A DNA stretch of 60,000 nucleotides, from assembly GCA_009760855.2 (NCBI GenBank), contig WPIO01000246.1, positions 64,001-124,000 on the forward strand, written 5' to 3'. The notes below the pieces were generated by a model that saw only the letters and a list, made by a program, of their open reading frames with translations, searched no databases and was not told the origin of the DNA. Positions 46,085-57,860 of the stretch are shown here, piece after piece. Source of the stretch: Cristatella mucedo (lineage: Eukaryota > Bryozoa > Phylactolaemata > Cristatellidae). Positions within the stretch are counted from its first letter, which is position 1. Each line of letters starts with the position of its first letter. Made by a program: the position numbers and the translations under genes.

Positions 46085-46148
<64 letters not shown>

Positions 46149-46150
46149 CT
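45940..46150. repeat. (TA)n-rich microsatellite
   Basis: Counterpart of 2,738-2,905, with a different repeat pattern and length. Confidence 0.9.
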
Positions 46151-46421
46151 ATAGATATATCTAATAGCTATGGCAACCTAAGAGAACCTTATCAAAATTC
46201 AGGCACATTACGAATTCCACTAGGTTCCGCCCCACGACCTTGGCCGGACCTAAGTCGGGCAACTAACTTAACATCGGTGCCAAACCAGCACCTAGTAAAA
46301 GTGTGCCAAAACGGTCAAATATACTCGTAGTAATCTACAGGTTATCATAGCAATCGGAACAAGATGGCCAAAACCAATTAAGTAAACATGACAATTGTAA
46401 TCGCTAATGTACCGGTGGTAA

Positions 46422-46514
46422 TTAAACTGCTTCACTAGGCGGAACTTCATTCTGTGGATCAAGCTGGTTTTGGAGTTCCATTGTGCGACAGATATCCATC
46501 AACCTCGACCACAC
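46422..46514 (-). pseudogene. Last exon of duplicated gene copy 3
   Basis: The acceptor ctgactgcag is followed by VWSRLMDICRTMELQNQLDP and a shortened end PPSEAV then TAA. The exon itself is open, but the preceding exon in this copy is frameshifted and the upstream locus is deleted. Confidence 0.45.
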
Positions 46515-46862
46515 CTGCAGTCAGATAGTACACAGTTAAAAGACATGCAAAACACCAAATTATTCAGTGGCAACGTCAGGCTTAAAGAGGAGCATGGCAT
46601 AATCCGCTGGAGTACGATACTTCCAGAGCCATATATACTATCAGAATTTCATTCGGTAAGGTATTATCAGCTGCATGGAAACCTTTACTCGGCTTAGCTC
46701 AACAATAACTACTAGTGTCCCCTCATACATCATAGCTGTAGTAAAAATTCTCATTTAATGAACCAACCTGCAACCTCAACCTAAAGTATGTGCCCAGGTA
46801 TTGGTCGTAAGATCAGAAGGTGCATTGCAGGAAACAAACTTCTTAACATACGCGCACACACT

Positions 46863-46864
<2 letters not shown>

Positions 46865-46932
<68 letters not shown>

Positions 46933-46955
46933 CTCACATACACACACAGATGTGC
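46865..46955. repeat. (CA)n microsatellite, expanded
   Basis: About 90 bp of CA repeats in the intron position of gene copy 3. Confidence 0.95.
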
Positions 46956-47136
46956 ATGAAAATGAATGAACCTGCATACACACATGGACCACGCACAACA
47001 TGCAAATACAAGCATTTGTTTTGAAACTAAGTCACTCAGTCACTACTATGCCTTTGGCTTGCATGCCAATGGTACGCACGGTGTATGGTTTTTAACATAC
47101 ACCTTGATAGCAACACAATCGCTAGGCATTACACAC

Positions 47137-47342
47137 CTCGTCATACTCCTCGGACATTTCATCAAGTGGCTCTGTTGGCCAATCATCGCATTTTGAAAAT
47201 ATATCATCTCTCTTTCCTGCTCCTCCTCGAACAAAATGTGGTATTGGAATGCTTGCTGTAGGTCGGCTTCTTCAAGCGGTGCAGCAGTTATATCTTCTTC
47301 CCACATCATTAATTCGGAGATCAAGGGAGCCATGCACCACGT
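47137..47342 (-). pseudogene. Penultimate exon of duplicated gene copy 3, frameshifted
   Basis: The exon is 206 bp instead of 207. One base is missing in the equivalent of the FQNADDW codons (plus strand caatcatcgcatttt versus caatcatcggcatttt). Translation leaves the conserved frame and loses the WPTEPLDEMSEEY end. The first codon ATG has become ACG. Splice sites are kept. The homologous upstream region stops at about 47,555. Confidence 0.55.
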
Positions 47343-47807
47343 CTATTGAAACAGACAAGCATTGCAGCAGAACACTAGCATGGAATGCACACTCGCAATT
47401 GTACACATGCTCCAGATGAAGGTGGCACAACCAGAAAGTTCACAAGATGGCAGGCCACCTGATTCCAAAACATTTCCAAGCACCACAACCAGCTTTCAAC
47501 AAAGGGCATGCAGCTATAGTGATTGAGGAAGCTCTGGCAGCTGCTGCTGCTGCCGACTCCATCATGTTTTGAGAGCAAACTGTGTCTCTCAGTAACAGTT
47601 TGTGAGCCTTAACCAGACTTGTCAGAACAAGTGGAGCTGTCGCAGTGTGGAAAAATGACTCGGCTAATCACTCCGGCACCTCAGCTTATATTACTGTGAT
47701 CCATGCGTTTTTTTGGTTTATTTCTAATCGCCATTGGTTGATTTGATGTATACCACAGGCTTCAACTGGACATAGCGGCTCCACCTCAGCTTCCTGGCAT
47801 TTAATGT

Positions 47808-49760
47808 AATGTAATGTATCTCTGTCGGTAACACCACAAAGTCATTAAGACCATGTGGGTGTTAGGCAGGAGAATTTTGTTTAGCCCACTCACAGCCAAA
47901 GTGGCCTTCAGTCTTCATTCGGTAGCCAACATACTTCGTCTCAAGCAAGAATGGGAAAGTGGAAAGTATTGCAGAGTCAGGAGAGCAGTTGAGGTCGTGG
48001 GTAGCATAGAAGTGGCAGCTCAGGACCGCTGAAAGGATGTGCCATAGTTGGCAGTAGGAAACTAGTTATCGTTGAGGAAGAATTGTGGAAGCGAGTTCCA
48101 CAGTCTATGAGCTGCAGAGCTAAAGTTTCTGTCGCCAACGGTCTTTAAGCCGAGGATAGGGACGGCTAATGTATTGTCCACATAGGACCTGAGGGTGCGA
48201 ACAGGCTGAATCTGATGCAGCAGTTCAGCAAGGTTAGAAGGAGCAAAGCAACGGTAGGCCTTGTGGGTCAGAGTAAGAAATTTGCCCTGTAACGGTTACT
48301 TAACCGGCAACCATCCTAGCTCTTTTTGCCAAGGAGACACGGGCTCCAACCACTGGGACTTGGAGACTAGCCTTGCAGCCATATTGAAATTCTGCTGCAG
48401 TGGATTTATAGCTTTCTTTGGCAGCCCAGCCAAAAAGGAACAACAATAATCAAGCCAAGACAAAACTAAAGAACTAGTTTAATTTTTTACAAGCAACAGT
48501 GGGCGATACCTCAAATTTTTTGATAGGGACCAGATGTGATGGCTAGCTGTAGACGTAGACTTCTGAATGAAACTTTTGAAATTGAGGCAGCTGTCGAAAA
48601 CGACGCCTAAATTTCAAGAACGTGGTGATGGCCGCTTAATAGCATTACCTAATAGAAGAGCGAAGCCTTTTAATCCAGCCACATGGTTAGGGTGTCCTGT
48701 GACCAGCAGTTGGGTTTTATCATCATTTAATTTCAGGAAGTTTTCCGACATCCAGGATCGAACGTCGACAAGGCAAGCAATCAGTTTCTCAGTTGCCGCG
48801 GCAGATTCCGACGATTTGAACAACAAATACAACTGAGTATCGTCAGCATAGAATTGATATCATATTCTCTGGCCCCTAAACCTTTTACACATAGGTTGTG
48901 TAGAGATGGAGAACAGCAAGGAACCGAGTAAAGACCCTTGAGGGACTCCACTGGTGACCCTTCTCGTGTGTGAGATCGGACACGACACAGATCGAACACG
49001 ATCAGACAAGTATGATTTAAACCATGCCAATGCTTCGTCTGCCAGACCGATCCTAGTTCGCAATCGTTCAAGCAGAACACCGTGATCAATGGTGTCGAAG
49101 CCAGTAGACAGATCTAGCAGAGCTAGGGCAATGACATTCCAGTCGCCGTTGCCACGTAGAATGTCATTGTTAACATTGAAGAGAGCAGTTTCAGTGGGGT
49201 GCTGCATCTTGAACCCCGATTGAAAATTTTCTGGTATTCCATCATTTTAAATGTGCTAAACCAGCTGCATACCAACAATTTTTTCAAGAATCTTTGATAA
49301 GAAAGGAAGAAGGGAAACTGGGCGATAGTTTGCTAGGACCTGTGTGTTTAATCCAGGTTTTTCAAGAATGGGTCTAACGATTGCCGATTTGAAGGACTTA
49401 GGGACGACTTCTTTTCCAAAGAAGCATTACAAATCTTGGTTACGGCAGGGCTAAGTTGGTCTGCCAGTGAAGACCACAGAGAAGAAGGTATAGGGTCTTC
49501 AGGAGACGAGCTCTTTTTGCTAGACCTTATTAGGCAGCCACATCGCATGCAGAAACATCGGAGAACTTTTTAAGGAATGTTACAGGCTGTGGAACCGGGA
49601 TTCCTTCAGTCGGAGGGGGCCTAAAGGAGGCACGAATATGTGCAAATTTTTTCAGTAAAAAAGGCTGAACACTTTTCGGCTGAGCCCTGAATATCTGGTG
49701 AGTCAGACCTAACAGCATTGGCCACTAAATGATTTACTGCCTTATAAATCTGATTTGTGT
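47808..49760 (-). mobile_element. LINE-B with most of the RT, frameshifted
   Basis: The 3' tail is ATTAC-type at about 47,808-47,822. Reading upstream on the minus strand: a C-terminal module (LAGLPKKAI-like), then FLKLNDDKTQLLVTG, an intact FYADDTQLYL near 48,830-48,860, and SGVPQGSLLGSLLF. Further up are LALLDLSTGFDTIDHGVLL, SPEDPIPSSLWSSLADQLSP and FSDVSACDVAA. It is the most complete LINE-B copy, but frameshifts separate at least four open segments. There is no endonuclease domain in view. Confidence 0.85.
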
Positions 49761-50506
49761 ACGACTAGCAGGAATTCAGCTTCAGAATTTATTGCATGTA
49801 AACTGATAGTGAAGGGCTGCCCCACTGGTTTGGCTCAGCTGTAGATCCTGTTACCACAGGGGTCCTGAGCTCGAGCCCTTCGACACATGTGCTTCAGCTA
49901 GATAGAGATTTAGTTATCTTATGGCTCCCAACGACTGAACTTTTCTTTAAATTTCTACTAAGTGCTCCAGCTCACACACAACTAGTACGTTAATTTGCAA
50001 TGTCAAGAATCAATGTTTCATTGGAACACTGTCACGAGGACCAAAGCTCGAATCGCCTAAGCGAACCGTAGCAGGCAGTCTTCAAGTTCGCCGATACAGT
50101 ATAAAACCTCCGGGGTTCTGAATGACAAGCACGAGGGCACATAATCGACATCAAGGCGAGAGACGGTTGACTGTACGAGATGCCACCACAGTCTGCCTGT
50201 TCACAAGCCGACGGTCTAGTTTCAAATAACGTTTAAAGGTGCCCCACAATTCCATTCAATTGCCGAAACCCGGCCACCAGCTACAAAGAACAGGTGGCCC
50301 CACAACATTTCAGCAGCTTCATTCCCCAGGATACCCATACGTTCGGCCGATCTGCATGACTCGTGCCTAGCATTAGGCATCTCACCTGCCTCGTGTATTC
50401 AAGTGAACGAAACAAGTCAGCAGCCTGCAGGATGTTAGTGGCTAGAGTTTCTGCTGTCTGAAGCCAACTCTCCTTTCGCCTTGCCATCGCTAGCTAAAAA
50501 GCGCCT
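49761..50506 (-). other. Segment absent from the first duplicate, with a SINE-C and an exon-like ORF
   Basis: 49,823-49,930 is a degraded SINE-C (ggctcagctgtagatcctg… gattTagttatctt end). At 50,386-50,493 the minus strand has an acceptor-like gcgctttttag and 36 codons (LAMARRKESWLQTAETLATN…) ending at a good donor (GGCAG|gtgaga). The exon-like piece is Ala/Leu/Glu-rich and could form a helix. It has no second copy in the window. The first duplicate lacks this region (deletion at 11,078). Confidence 0.35.
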
Positions 50507-51140
50507 CTCAACCTCAGCAGTGCCAGGGCCACCTAAATAGTGGCTGGCAGCTCGACAAGTCGGGAAGCCCGTGGTCGCTCGGCAAATCAAGAATGGGAGC
50601 AGGGTTGAGCCTTTGCATGGGTGCTGACAGAGAGTTTGTATTGGAAAATTTAAAACACTTTCTTAAGATTCTAACTTGAAGCGAGCGAATCTAACTTTGA
50701 GTGAGCAACATCCCAAGCTTACAGATGCCTCGTAGGCAGTGAGCAGCCAGCCGTCCCTAGCGTCCTGTCTTAGTACTTAGACAGCTAGGCTGCCCTAAAG
50801 GCTGGGCGACCACTGGGTGATGGTCAGCCTTACTGAGAGAGGATAAAGAGTAGGACGAGGAGGGCTACGTCGGAGCAGCTCATTGACTTCAAGACAAAGG
50901 TAAGGTAGTGCTAGCTAGGGACGTGACAAGGGACCAACTAGACTTGGGCGGCCAGGCGAGGGACAAGTTGGTGAAACGAACAGGCGACCAGGAAAGTGAG
51001 CCAATAGCAGATATGCACCTCTTGCCGAACAAGGACACTCATTACCCTCTAAAAATTGTGGTATTTAAGAGCTCCCTGCTAGGTCTGGTACTTTTCACGG
51101 TTTGAACTCTCCGCCTACTGATGTGATAATCAAGCACGAT
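50507..51140. other. Second copy of 11,079-11,690
   Basis: It is collinear with 11,079-11,690. No gene recognised. Confidence 0.45.
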
Positions 51141-51149
51141 CTAAAAAAG

Positions 51150-51410
51150 AATAATAATAATAATGCACTTGATAGAGCGCCCCCAGAGAACTTAATCTCT
51201 CTCGAGGTGACAAACTTTTGCTGCAAAGGGAAATGCAATTGAATGGTGAGAACAATCATGCTGGATAAACAAACAAAATAAATAACATTAGTTTGGGGTG
51301 ACAAGCACAGGGTCAGCATGCAAATGTGGTTATTAGCAGCATGCACAGTGTCAGCATGCCTAAGCACATCAAGGACGAATCAAAGTGACCTGCTAAAAGC
51401 TATCTAGGCT
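51150..51410 (-). mobile_element. LINE-A 3' UTR and tail
   Basis: Copy of 11,692-11,955, with the same abrupt junction to a sense RT fragment. Confidence 0.75.
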
Positions 51411-53105
51411 TACATTTCTATACTGATGACAATCGGTTGTCGGTACTTTAATCCCGAGCAGCCGATAAGCATCACGAATTTTCTGCATGTACTGATGACA
51501 TATGCACATAGATAGCAGCACATTTTCTACAACTAAACGTTAATAATAATAATAATAATTCACTTGATAAAGTGCCCTCAGAGAACCTAATCTCTCTCTC
51601 TCTCTCTCTTGGTGCTATACATTTGCTGTAAAGTGAAATGCAAGTGAATAGTAAGTAAAATCATGCTTGAAAAACAAACGAAATGACTAATATGGTTAGG
51701 GTGACATGCACAGGGTCAGCATGCAAATGTGGTTAGTGGCAGCATGCACAGTGTCAGCACGCATAGGCACATCAAGGACGAATCACAGGGACCCGCTAAA
51801 TGCTGTCCTAAATAGGTGTTTTAGGTTCCTTTTAAATTTGGTCAGTTCAGGGGATGTTCTGACTCAGGTCGGGAGAGATTTCCAGGCTTTGGGAGCATAT
51901 GAACTAAATGCACGGTCTCCAAAGTATTTAAGGTTTGTACGAGGTATTTCTAGACTGTTGGATTCCGAAAAGCAGGTGGTACGATGCTTGGCCTGATGGA
52001 GTAGTATATCTGACAGATAGGCTGGAGCCATAGAATAAAGGGACCTAAATGTGAGCGTCAAAATCTTGAAGTCAATCAGTTGCTTGACTGGGAGCCAGTG
52101 CAGGTCGGCGAGAAATGGAGTAATGTGGCAACTGCGACGCTCACGGCAGACAAGTCTAGCTGCCGAGTTTTGCACCAGCTGCAATCACCTGATCGCACAT
52201 GATTTTCTAAAACTAAACGTTAGTAACACTAACTTACTAGTTATGGGCCAACCCAGTGTAATTCAAACACTGGAAAGCCTGGAGCTCAAAATTGGTTCTG
52301 CCAGCATTATCTCCCTTTGAATCAGCTGTAAATTTGGGTATCATGTTCTAAAGTGACCTCTCGTTAAACGTCCACTTCAGCTCCCCAGTCAAGCCTGCCT
52401 ACTTTCAAGCGAGTTTAGATAAGGATACCACTTCAAAGTTGGTCCATGCATCTCTGACCTACCTTCTTTACTTCTGTAACTCACTGCTTGCTGGCCTACC
52501 AGTATGTGCAAACAAGAGCTTACAGCTGGTGCAAAACTCCACAGCTAGGCTTGTCTGTCGTGAACGTCTGAATAGCAACATCACACCACTTCTTACTGAC
52601 CTGCACTGGCTACCAATCAAGCAACGACTTCAACGTTCTGTCGCTCACTTTCACATCACTTTATTCTTTGGCTCCAGCTTATCTCTCAGATCTACTTCCA
52701 CACCAGGCCAAGCATCGTACTAATAGCTTTTGGGAATCCCACCGTTGGCCGAGACCTCGTACAAACCACAAATCCTTAGAAGAGCATAGATTTAGTTTCT
52801 ATGCCCCTAAGCCTGAAACTCACTACAGACATGCTTCAGAACCTCCATTGACTTGACCACATTTAAAAATAACTAAAAAGCATACCTGCTAAGGACAATA
52901 TTCAGTGGGTCCCTGTGATTCCTCATTCATGTGCTTAGGCATGCTGACACTGTACATGTCATCCCTAACCATGTTATTTATTTTCTTTATCAAGCATGAT
53001 ATTACTCATCATTCAATCGCGCTTCCCTTTGCAGCGAATGTTAAGTGCCTAGAATGAGACTAAATTCTCAGACGACTCTTCGACTAATCAAGTAAATCAT
53101 TAATA
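51411..53105 (+). mobile_element. LINE-A fragment from RT active site to tail, interrupted
   Basis: Copy of 11,956-12,990. It starts FYTDDNRLS and resumes after an inserted LINE-A at 52,202 with the C-terminal module and 3' UTR. An internal deletion near 52,627 shifts the frame. Confidence 0.75.
51542..52201 (-). mobile_element. LINE-A insertion flanked by 20-bp target-site duplication
   Basis: A 5'-truncated LINE-A with a fresh AAT tail (51,542-51,560) and C-terminal module (LVQNSAARLVCRERRSCHIT, LADLHWLPVKQLIDFKIL). The 20-bp flanks at 51,522-51,541 and 52,202-52,221 differ at one base. The homologous site in the first duplicate (12,085-12,104) has a single copy and no insert. Confidence 0.85.
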
Positions 53106-53114
53106 TTATTAAAA

Positions 53115-53360
53115 AATGGTAAAACGGATGGTCATCTGCATAGAACTGAAAGCCTTGATTGTGCTTGCCGCTCACATCGGCAAAATGAAGAGCCTACATC
53201 ATGAAAAGAACTGGACAAGTGACAGATCCACGAGGTACCCAATATTGGAGAGGATCCTCAGATGATCTCTGTCTAGTCTTGTCTACATTGGGAAGTTTCC
53301 AACTGAGGTAGGACCTGAACTATTGCAATCCGGTACCAGTGATGCTTTTACTATTCAGAA
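53115..53360 (-). mobile_element. LINE-A RT fragment, antisense (copy of 12,995-13,255)
   Basis: The active site YADD is intact (FYADDHPFYH) and sits right after the sense tail, as in the first copy. Confidence 0.7.
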
Positions 53361-54465
53361 AATTGACTTCCCGATTAATATATTTTTAAACAAAAGTATA
53401 AACATTCAAATACTGGCTTGGCTGCATAAATATGACAACTATTCTACATCTGCTTTTCGCGTCACACGGCAGCAGTGTTAAACAGCTCATACTTTGAACA
53501 CTGTAGTGCGTGTCCAAAGTAGCGTAGCGATGTAAACAGTTGGACATACATACCTAGGATATTTCCCAACACCCTTGCAGTCAAGATTGCAGAAAATTTC
53601 TCTTCCGATATGACATTAGGCTGAGCATCCGAAATCGCGAAAACCTACTCAAATCCAAAGCAAGGGCAGATGAGGGTTTCTGAAATTTATAGACATCCAG
53701 GTTGACAGCTTACAAGTCGGCAAGCCATGATCTCATATTTAACAATAATATCGAGCATCCGTGGTACAAGTCACTTAATAGCAATGGGTCACTGGAATAC
53801 ACGGGCGGACGAAGACCAGCCGGCCCAATGAGCTTACAAAGAGCATAGCTTGAATTGAACAGCTATTTACTTAGCCACGATCCCAACTGTTTGCAATCGG
53901 GCTTTTTCAAAAATCGAAAAGATATACAGCCAGACTATTCACGGTACTCCTTTAGGATGGCACTGCTGTTATTAGTTCGGAAAAAGAGCACCTAAGGTGG
54001 CAAGCAGACTTTCAATAAGCTTCATGCTGACCTGCGATGGTGCGGTAGTCATAGGAATGCAATTCCGCTGTGTCAATTCAAATGTTTCTGGGATGCATGC
54101 AAGCCGACTTGAGAAACGAGAACACCGACCACATGCCGCTAGGCGGCAGTCCGGCGAAGCAGCTGCTGCTGGCTTCCGTTAGGGCCTACCCACAAGCCTC
54201 GACGAATCCTATAGGTCAGATGCCATGACCTGCCTGTCTTTTCCCTGCCGGCGAAAACTTCCAAGTATTTTGACCTTACACCGGATATTTAAGCAACAGT
54301 AAATGTGGATAGTGTCTTATTAGCCTTGCTAAGTTAACGATAGCTCCAGATGATGCTTACAAACTCCGTAGTAGCCTTTTCTTTGTCGTCGGAGTAATAC
54401 AAATAACGAGAATAATACCACACTTGATAAAAAAAGCATCATCAGAGCGAAATTTCTTTATCGGT
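53361..54465. other. Composite central segment, second copy of 13,256-14,350
   Basis: It includes the exon-like 67-bp interval at 53,554-53,620 on the minus strand with conserved acceptor (gctcag) and donor (gtatgt). Confidence 0.35.
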
Positions 54466-55455
54466 GATTTAAATTTGACGCTAAGGAAACACGATCGGAT
54501 ATTTGAAAACCATTTGTCCGGTTATTGGAAAGCTTGCTGTAGATTTCCAATTGGTGAGCCTTAACGGGTCACTAGGTTAGGCGGTTGCTTTCCCGACTTC
54601 ATTACCGATGTCTCGGGTTTGACTCCTGTGGTGGACGATTTTCGCTGCAAGCAGCAGTCAAATCCGTAGGGAATCTGCTTTCGCTGTAAAAAAGAGACTG
54701 TTAAATCAGCTATGATTTTTATTGGATGAGTTGTGGTGGCTCATTAAGACAGTTGCTTTTACGACCACTTTCCACAGGTCATTAGTTCAATTATAGCTGA
54801 GGGCAATCCTGTTTCGCCATTGCAAGCTATGGCTAGAGCCGTGAAGGGTCTTGTGTTGCTGTGCAAGAAGAGGATGAATAATCAGCTAACATTTTTTTTC
54901 AGTTTTTGTTTGGTTAGCTTGGAAGGCACACTGGGTAAAGCCGTTGCTTTCATGACCACTTTCCCGAGGTCGTACGTTCGATATCCTCGGTGGACATTTC
55001 TTTATTGACGCTGCAAGCAGTAGCCATAGACGTAAAGAATCTTCTTTCGGTGTACACCAATTTATTGTTAAACCAGCTAGGATTTTTTTTGGGTGAACGT
55101 GATGGCCCATTATGTAAGAAGGTGCCTTTCACGACCACTTTCTCGAGGTCGTGGGTTCTATTGCTGCAGTTGGCAATCCTTGATCTCACGGCAAGCTGTG
55201 GTTATTATTCCGTTAAGGGTCATTTTTTGCTATAAAAGATGAAGTATTTTACTCAGCTAAGATTGTTTTCTTTGTTTCGGTTAGCCGTGAATACACGCTA
55301 GCTAAGGCTATCGCTTTCTCGACCTCGGTACCCAGGTCATGTGTTCGATGCAAGTGGTGAGTGATCATTTAGCAACCCTGCAAGCAGAGATAAAGGTCGT
55401 AAAGTTTCTCCTGTCGCTATTCAGAAAGTGACTTTTAATCAGCTAGAATTTTCTT
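54466..55455 (+). repeat. Leader plus five-unit tRNA-like array (block T7)
   Basis: The leader acacgatcggatatttgaaa starts at about 54,488. Five units start near 54,555. They match T1 unit by unit, including a unit with ttcccgaggtcgtacgttcg and one with ggtcatgtgttcgatgc. T1 and T7 are descendants of one array duplicated as a block. Confidence 0.8.
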
Positions 55456-55760
55456 AACCATACTCGCATACATACTTTATGCACATTGCCTCGAACCATG
55501 TTAATCATGTTATTTATTAAGCACGACACCACTCACCATTCATTCTTGTTTCTATTGCACCAACTGTAAATCGTGTAGATAGAGATTGAGTTCTTTGAGG
55601 GAGATTTATGAATGATTTAATAAACATTAATAATAGCCGGTAAGTTTGCTCTGTCAACATTCTTTTTAGTAAAGTTTGCTGCCATCAATATGCCGATGTC
55701 ATCAATACAACTAGCAAATGAGCTGTGATATTTCGACGTGCAAAAGAGCTGGCAATGATC
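55456..55760 (+). mobile_element. L2-like array tail and antisense RT scrap
   Basis: Copy of 15,336-15,652: the tail runs to about 55,625, followed by antisense RT (SSFASCIDDIGILMAANF on the minus strand). Confidence 0.6.
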
Positions 55761-55764
55761 AAAA

Positions 55765-56207
55765 GCAGCTGGTCTCAGCATGTGTGCCATACCATCTCGA
55801 CTTCTGTAAGTCACTGCTTGCTGGACTACCGGCATGTGCAATCAAAAGCTTAGAGCTGGCGGAAAACTCCACAGCTAGGCTCGTCAATCGTGAACATTGC
55901 AGTTGCCACATTGAAACCACTGGTTGCCGACCTCCACTGGCTACCAGTTGAGCAACGTATCGACTTCATAATTGTATTGCTAACTTTTAGGTCACTTCAT
56001 TCTTTTGCTCCAGCCTATCTCTCAAATGTATTCCCCCACCGTGCTAAGTATCGTACCACCTTATTTTTGGGATTCAGCAGTTTTCCGATAGCTAGTACAA
56101 ACCTCAAATCCTTTGGAGACCATGCATTTACTTCATATGCCCTCAAAGCCTGGAACTCATTCCCGACTTGCGTCAGAACATCCCCTGACTGGACCACGTT
56201 TACTGAA
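55765..56207 (+). mobile_element. LINE-A C-terminus, sense, truncated at a breakpoint
   Basis: An open stretch with LVADLHWLPVEQRIDFIIVL, FAPAYLSNVFPHRAKYRT and ALKAWNSFPTCVRTSPDWT. It stops at about 56,208, where sequence homologous to 34,265 begins, marking the right end of the large duplication. Confidence 0.75.
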
Positions 56208-56465
56208 CCCTCAACCCTAAACAGTAATTAATAAAAACCATACACACCAAGCACTCGAAAATAAACCCTAACTCACTTAAACATATAACGGGGTAAATGT
56301 CCTACACTAGTGTTTTTAATTTCTAATTAATCTAGGGGTGTGTAATTTAATGTATTAATCAATGGGTGTGTAATTTCCTATAAAAAAACCAATGGGAACA
56401 TCAGGGAGGAAAGATTCTGTACCCCTAGTTCTATATACTTCTTGCAGTGTGGGAGCAGAGAGAAT
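56208..56465. repeat. Copy of 34,265-34,450 with internal deletion
   Basis: It starts ctgaaccctcaaccctaaac. Relative to 34,265 onward it lacks the ~600 bp that hold the solitary tRNA-like monomer and its flanks. Confidence 0.55.
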
Positions 56466-56958
56466 AATAAAATAATTATTAATATTAATAATAATGCACT
56501 TGATAAAGTGCCCTAAGAGAGTTAAATCTCTCTTTAGGCGCTTCACATTTGCTGCAAAGGGAAATGCAATTGAATGGTGAGTCATATCAGGCTTGATAAA
56601 CAAACGAAATAAATTACATGGTAAGGGGTGACACGCACAGGGTGTGCATGCAAATGTGGTTAGTAGCAGCATGCACAGTGTCAGCCCGCATAAGCACATG
56701 AAGGACGTTTTACAGGGGCCCACAAAATGCTGTCCTAAATAGGTGTGTTTTTAAGTTCTTTTTAAATGTGTTCAGGTCAGGGGATATTCTGAAGCAGGTC
56801 AGGAAGGAGTTCCAGGCTTTGGGAGTGTACGAACTAAATGCACGGTCTCCACAGGATTTGAGGTTTTTACGAGGTATTTGCAGAATTTTGGATTCCGAAA
56901 AGCGGATGGTACTATGCTTGGCCTTATGGTTGAGTATGTCAGAGATATAGGCTGGAGC
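56466..56958 (-). mobile_element. LINE-A 3' fragment (copy of 35,066-35,580)
   Basis: Same endpoints as the earlier copy. The minus-strand frame includes RAFSSYTPKAWNSFLTCF and NLKTHLFRTAF. Confidence 0.75.
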
Positions 56959-57860
56959 TTTCATCGCTAATGCTTTAGGTGTTTTATCACATAGTACAGC
57001 TTTTCCTGAAGCAGAGGATAACACTGAGTTCTCCAGGGGAATATCCACTGACGGGTTGAACCTGGCTTAACGCCTGGGTAACCGCTAGCGAGAAAGTGAA
57101 GGAGTAGGGAAGCGACAACATCTCGCCAACGCAGAATGATTAAAGCTACATCCGAGATTTCGCTCACGAATACAGCAACTCTCTGTCCGTAGCCCAACTC
57201 AGCCTCCAAGAAAAAGTGGGTATAGTGCTCACGAGTTTTCGATTGCACAATCCAAGTACGAATGGCTTTCTGTGTGCACACGGTTTCAGACTATCTATCA
57301 TAGGTAAGAGAAAGTGACCTGTATGGCTGAGGTACGACGGAGGTCGAGCACGTGATTCAAGTGGGAAAGCCACAGCAATGGTGGCCCTAAGCCTTCTTCA
57401 TTGGGCCCCTCCCCTTTTTGCTACCCAGGTGATTATTTCGAGTCCAGCAGTGGACGATCCTCTATTACTTAAAGCATAAGACGAGTGTAGCCTGTAAGGC
57501 TAATCTACTGCTACATCAACGTGGCTAGTGATTTCATTCTTCTTACGAAGCGACAGTATTTAAGTAAAAAAAATAAAAGAAAATGTTCTGAGCAGGTCAT
57601 TTTCTTGAGCTGCTTGAATAAAGTTGACTTCATTTCGCTGCCTCTGAAAAGAATCACATGTCATGTGCATAGATCCATCAAGTTGCATAGCAATAGAGGC
57701 AGGTGTAATGGGCAACACACTCTGGCTAACCGCAATGCCTTTTCATGTGGAAAATGAAATAATCCTGTCTAGCCTAAGGATCTCCCTAAAAGGGTGCAAA
57801 CCTAACAAGATCTGATATACTCACACCAACTGCTGACTAGTAACTTGGCATGAACCATCT
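56959..57860 (-). repeat. Copy of 35,581-36,475 with conserved 104-codon frame
   Basis: The frame 56,967-57,281 is almost identical to 35,587-35,901. Homology ends at about 57,860 (…tggcatgaaccatc). Confidence 0.45.

Noticed and set aside
45898-46164. Open frames rich in Tyr/Ile
   Set aside because: They are translations of the (TA)n tract.
46776-47024. Open frames rich in His/Thr and Cys/Val
   Set aside because: They are translations of the (CA)n microsatellite.
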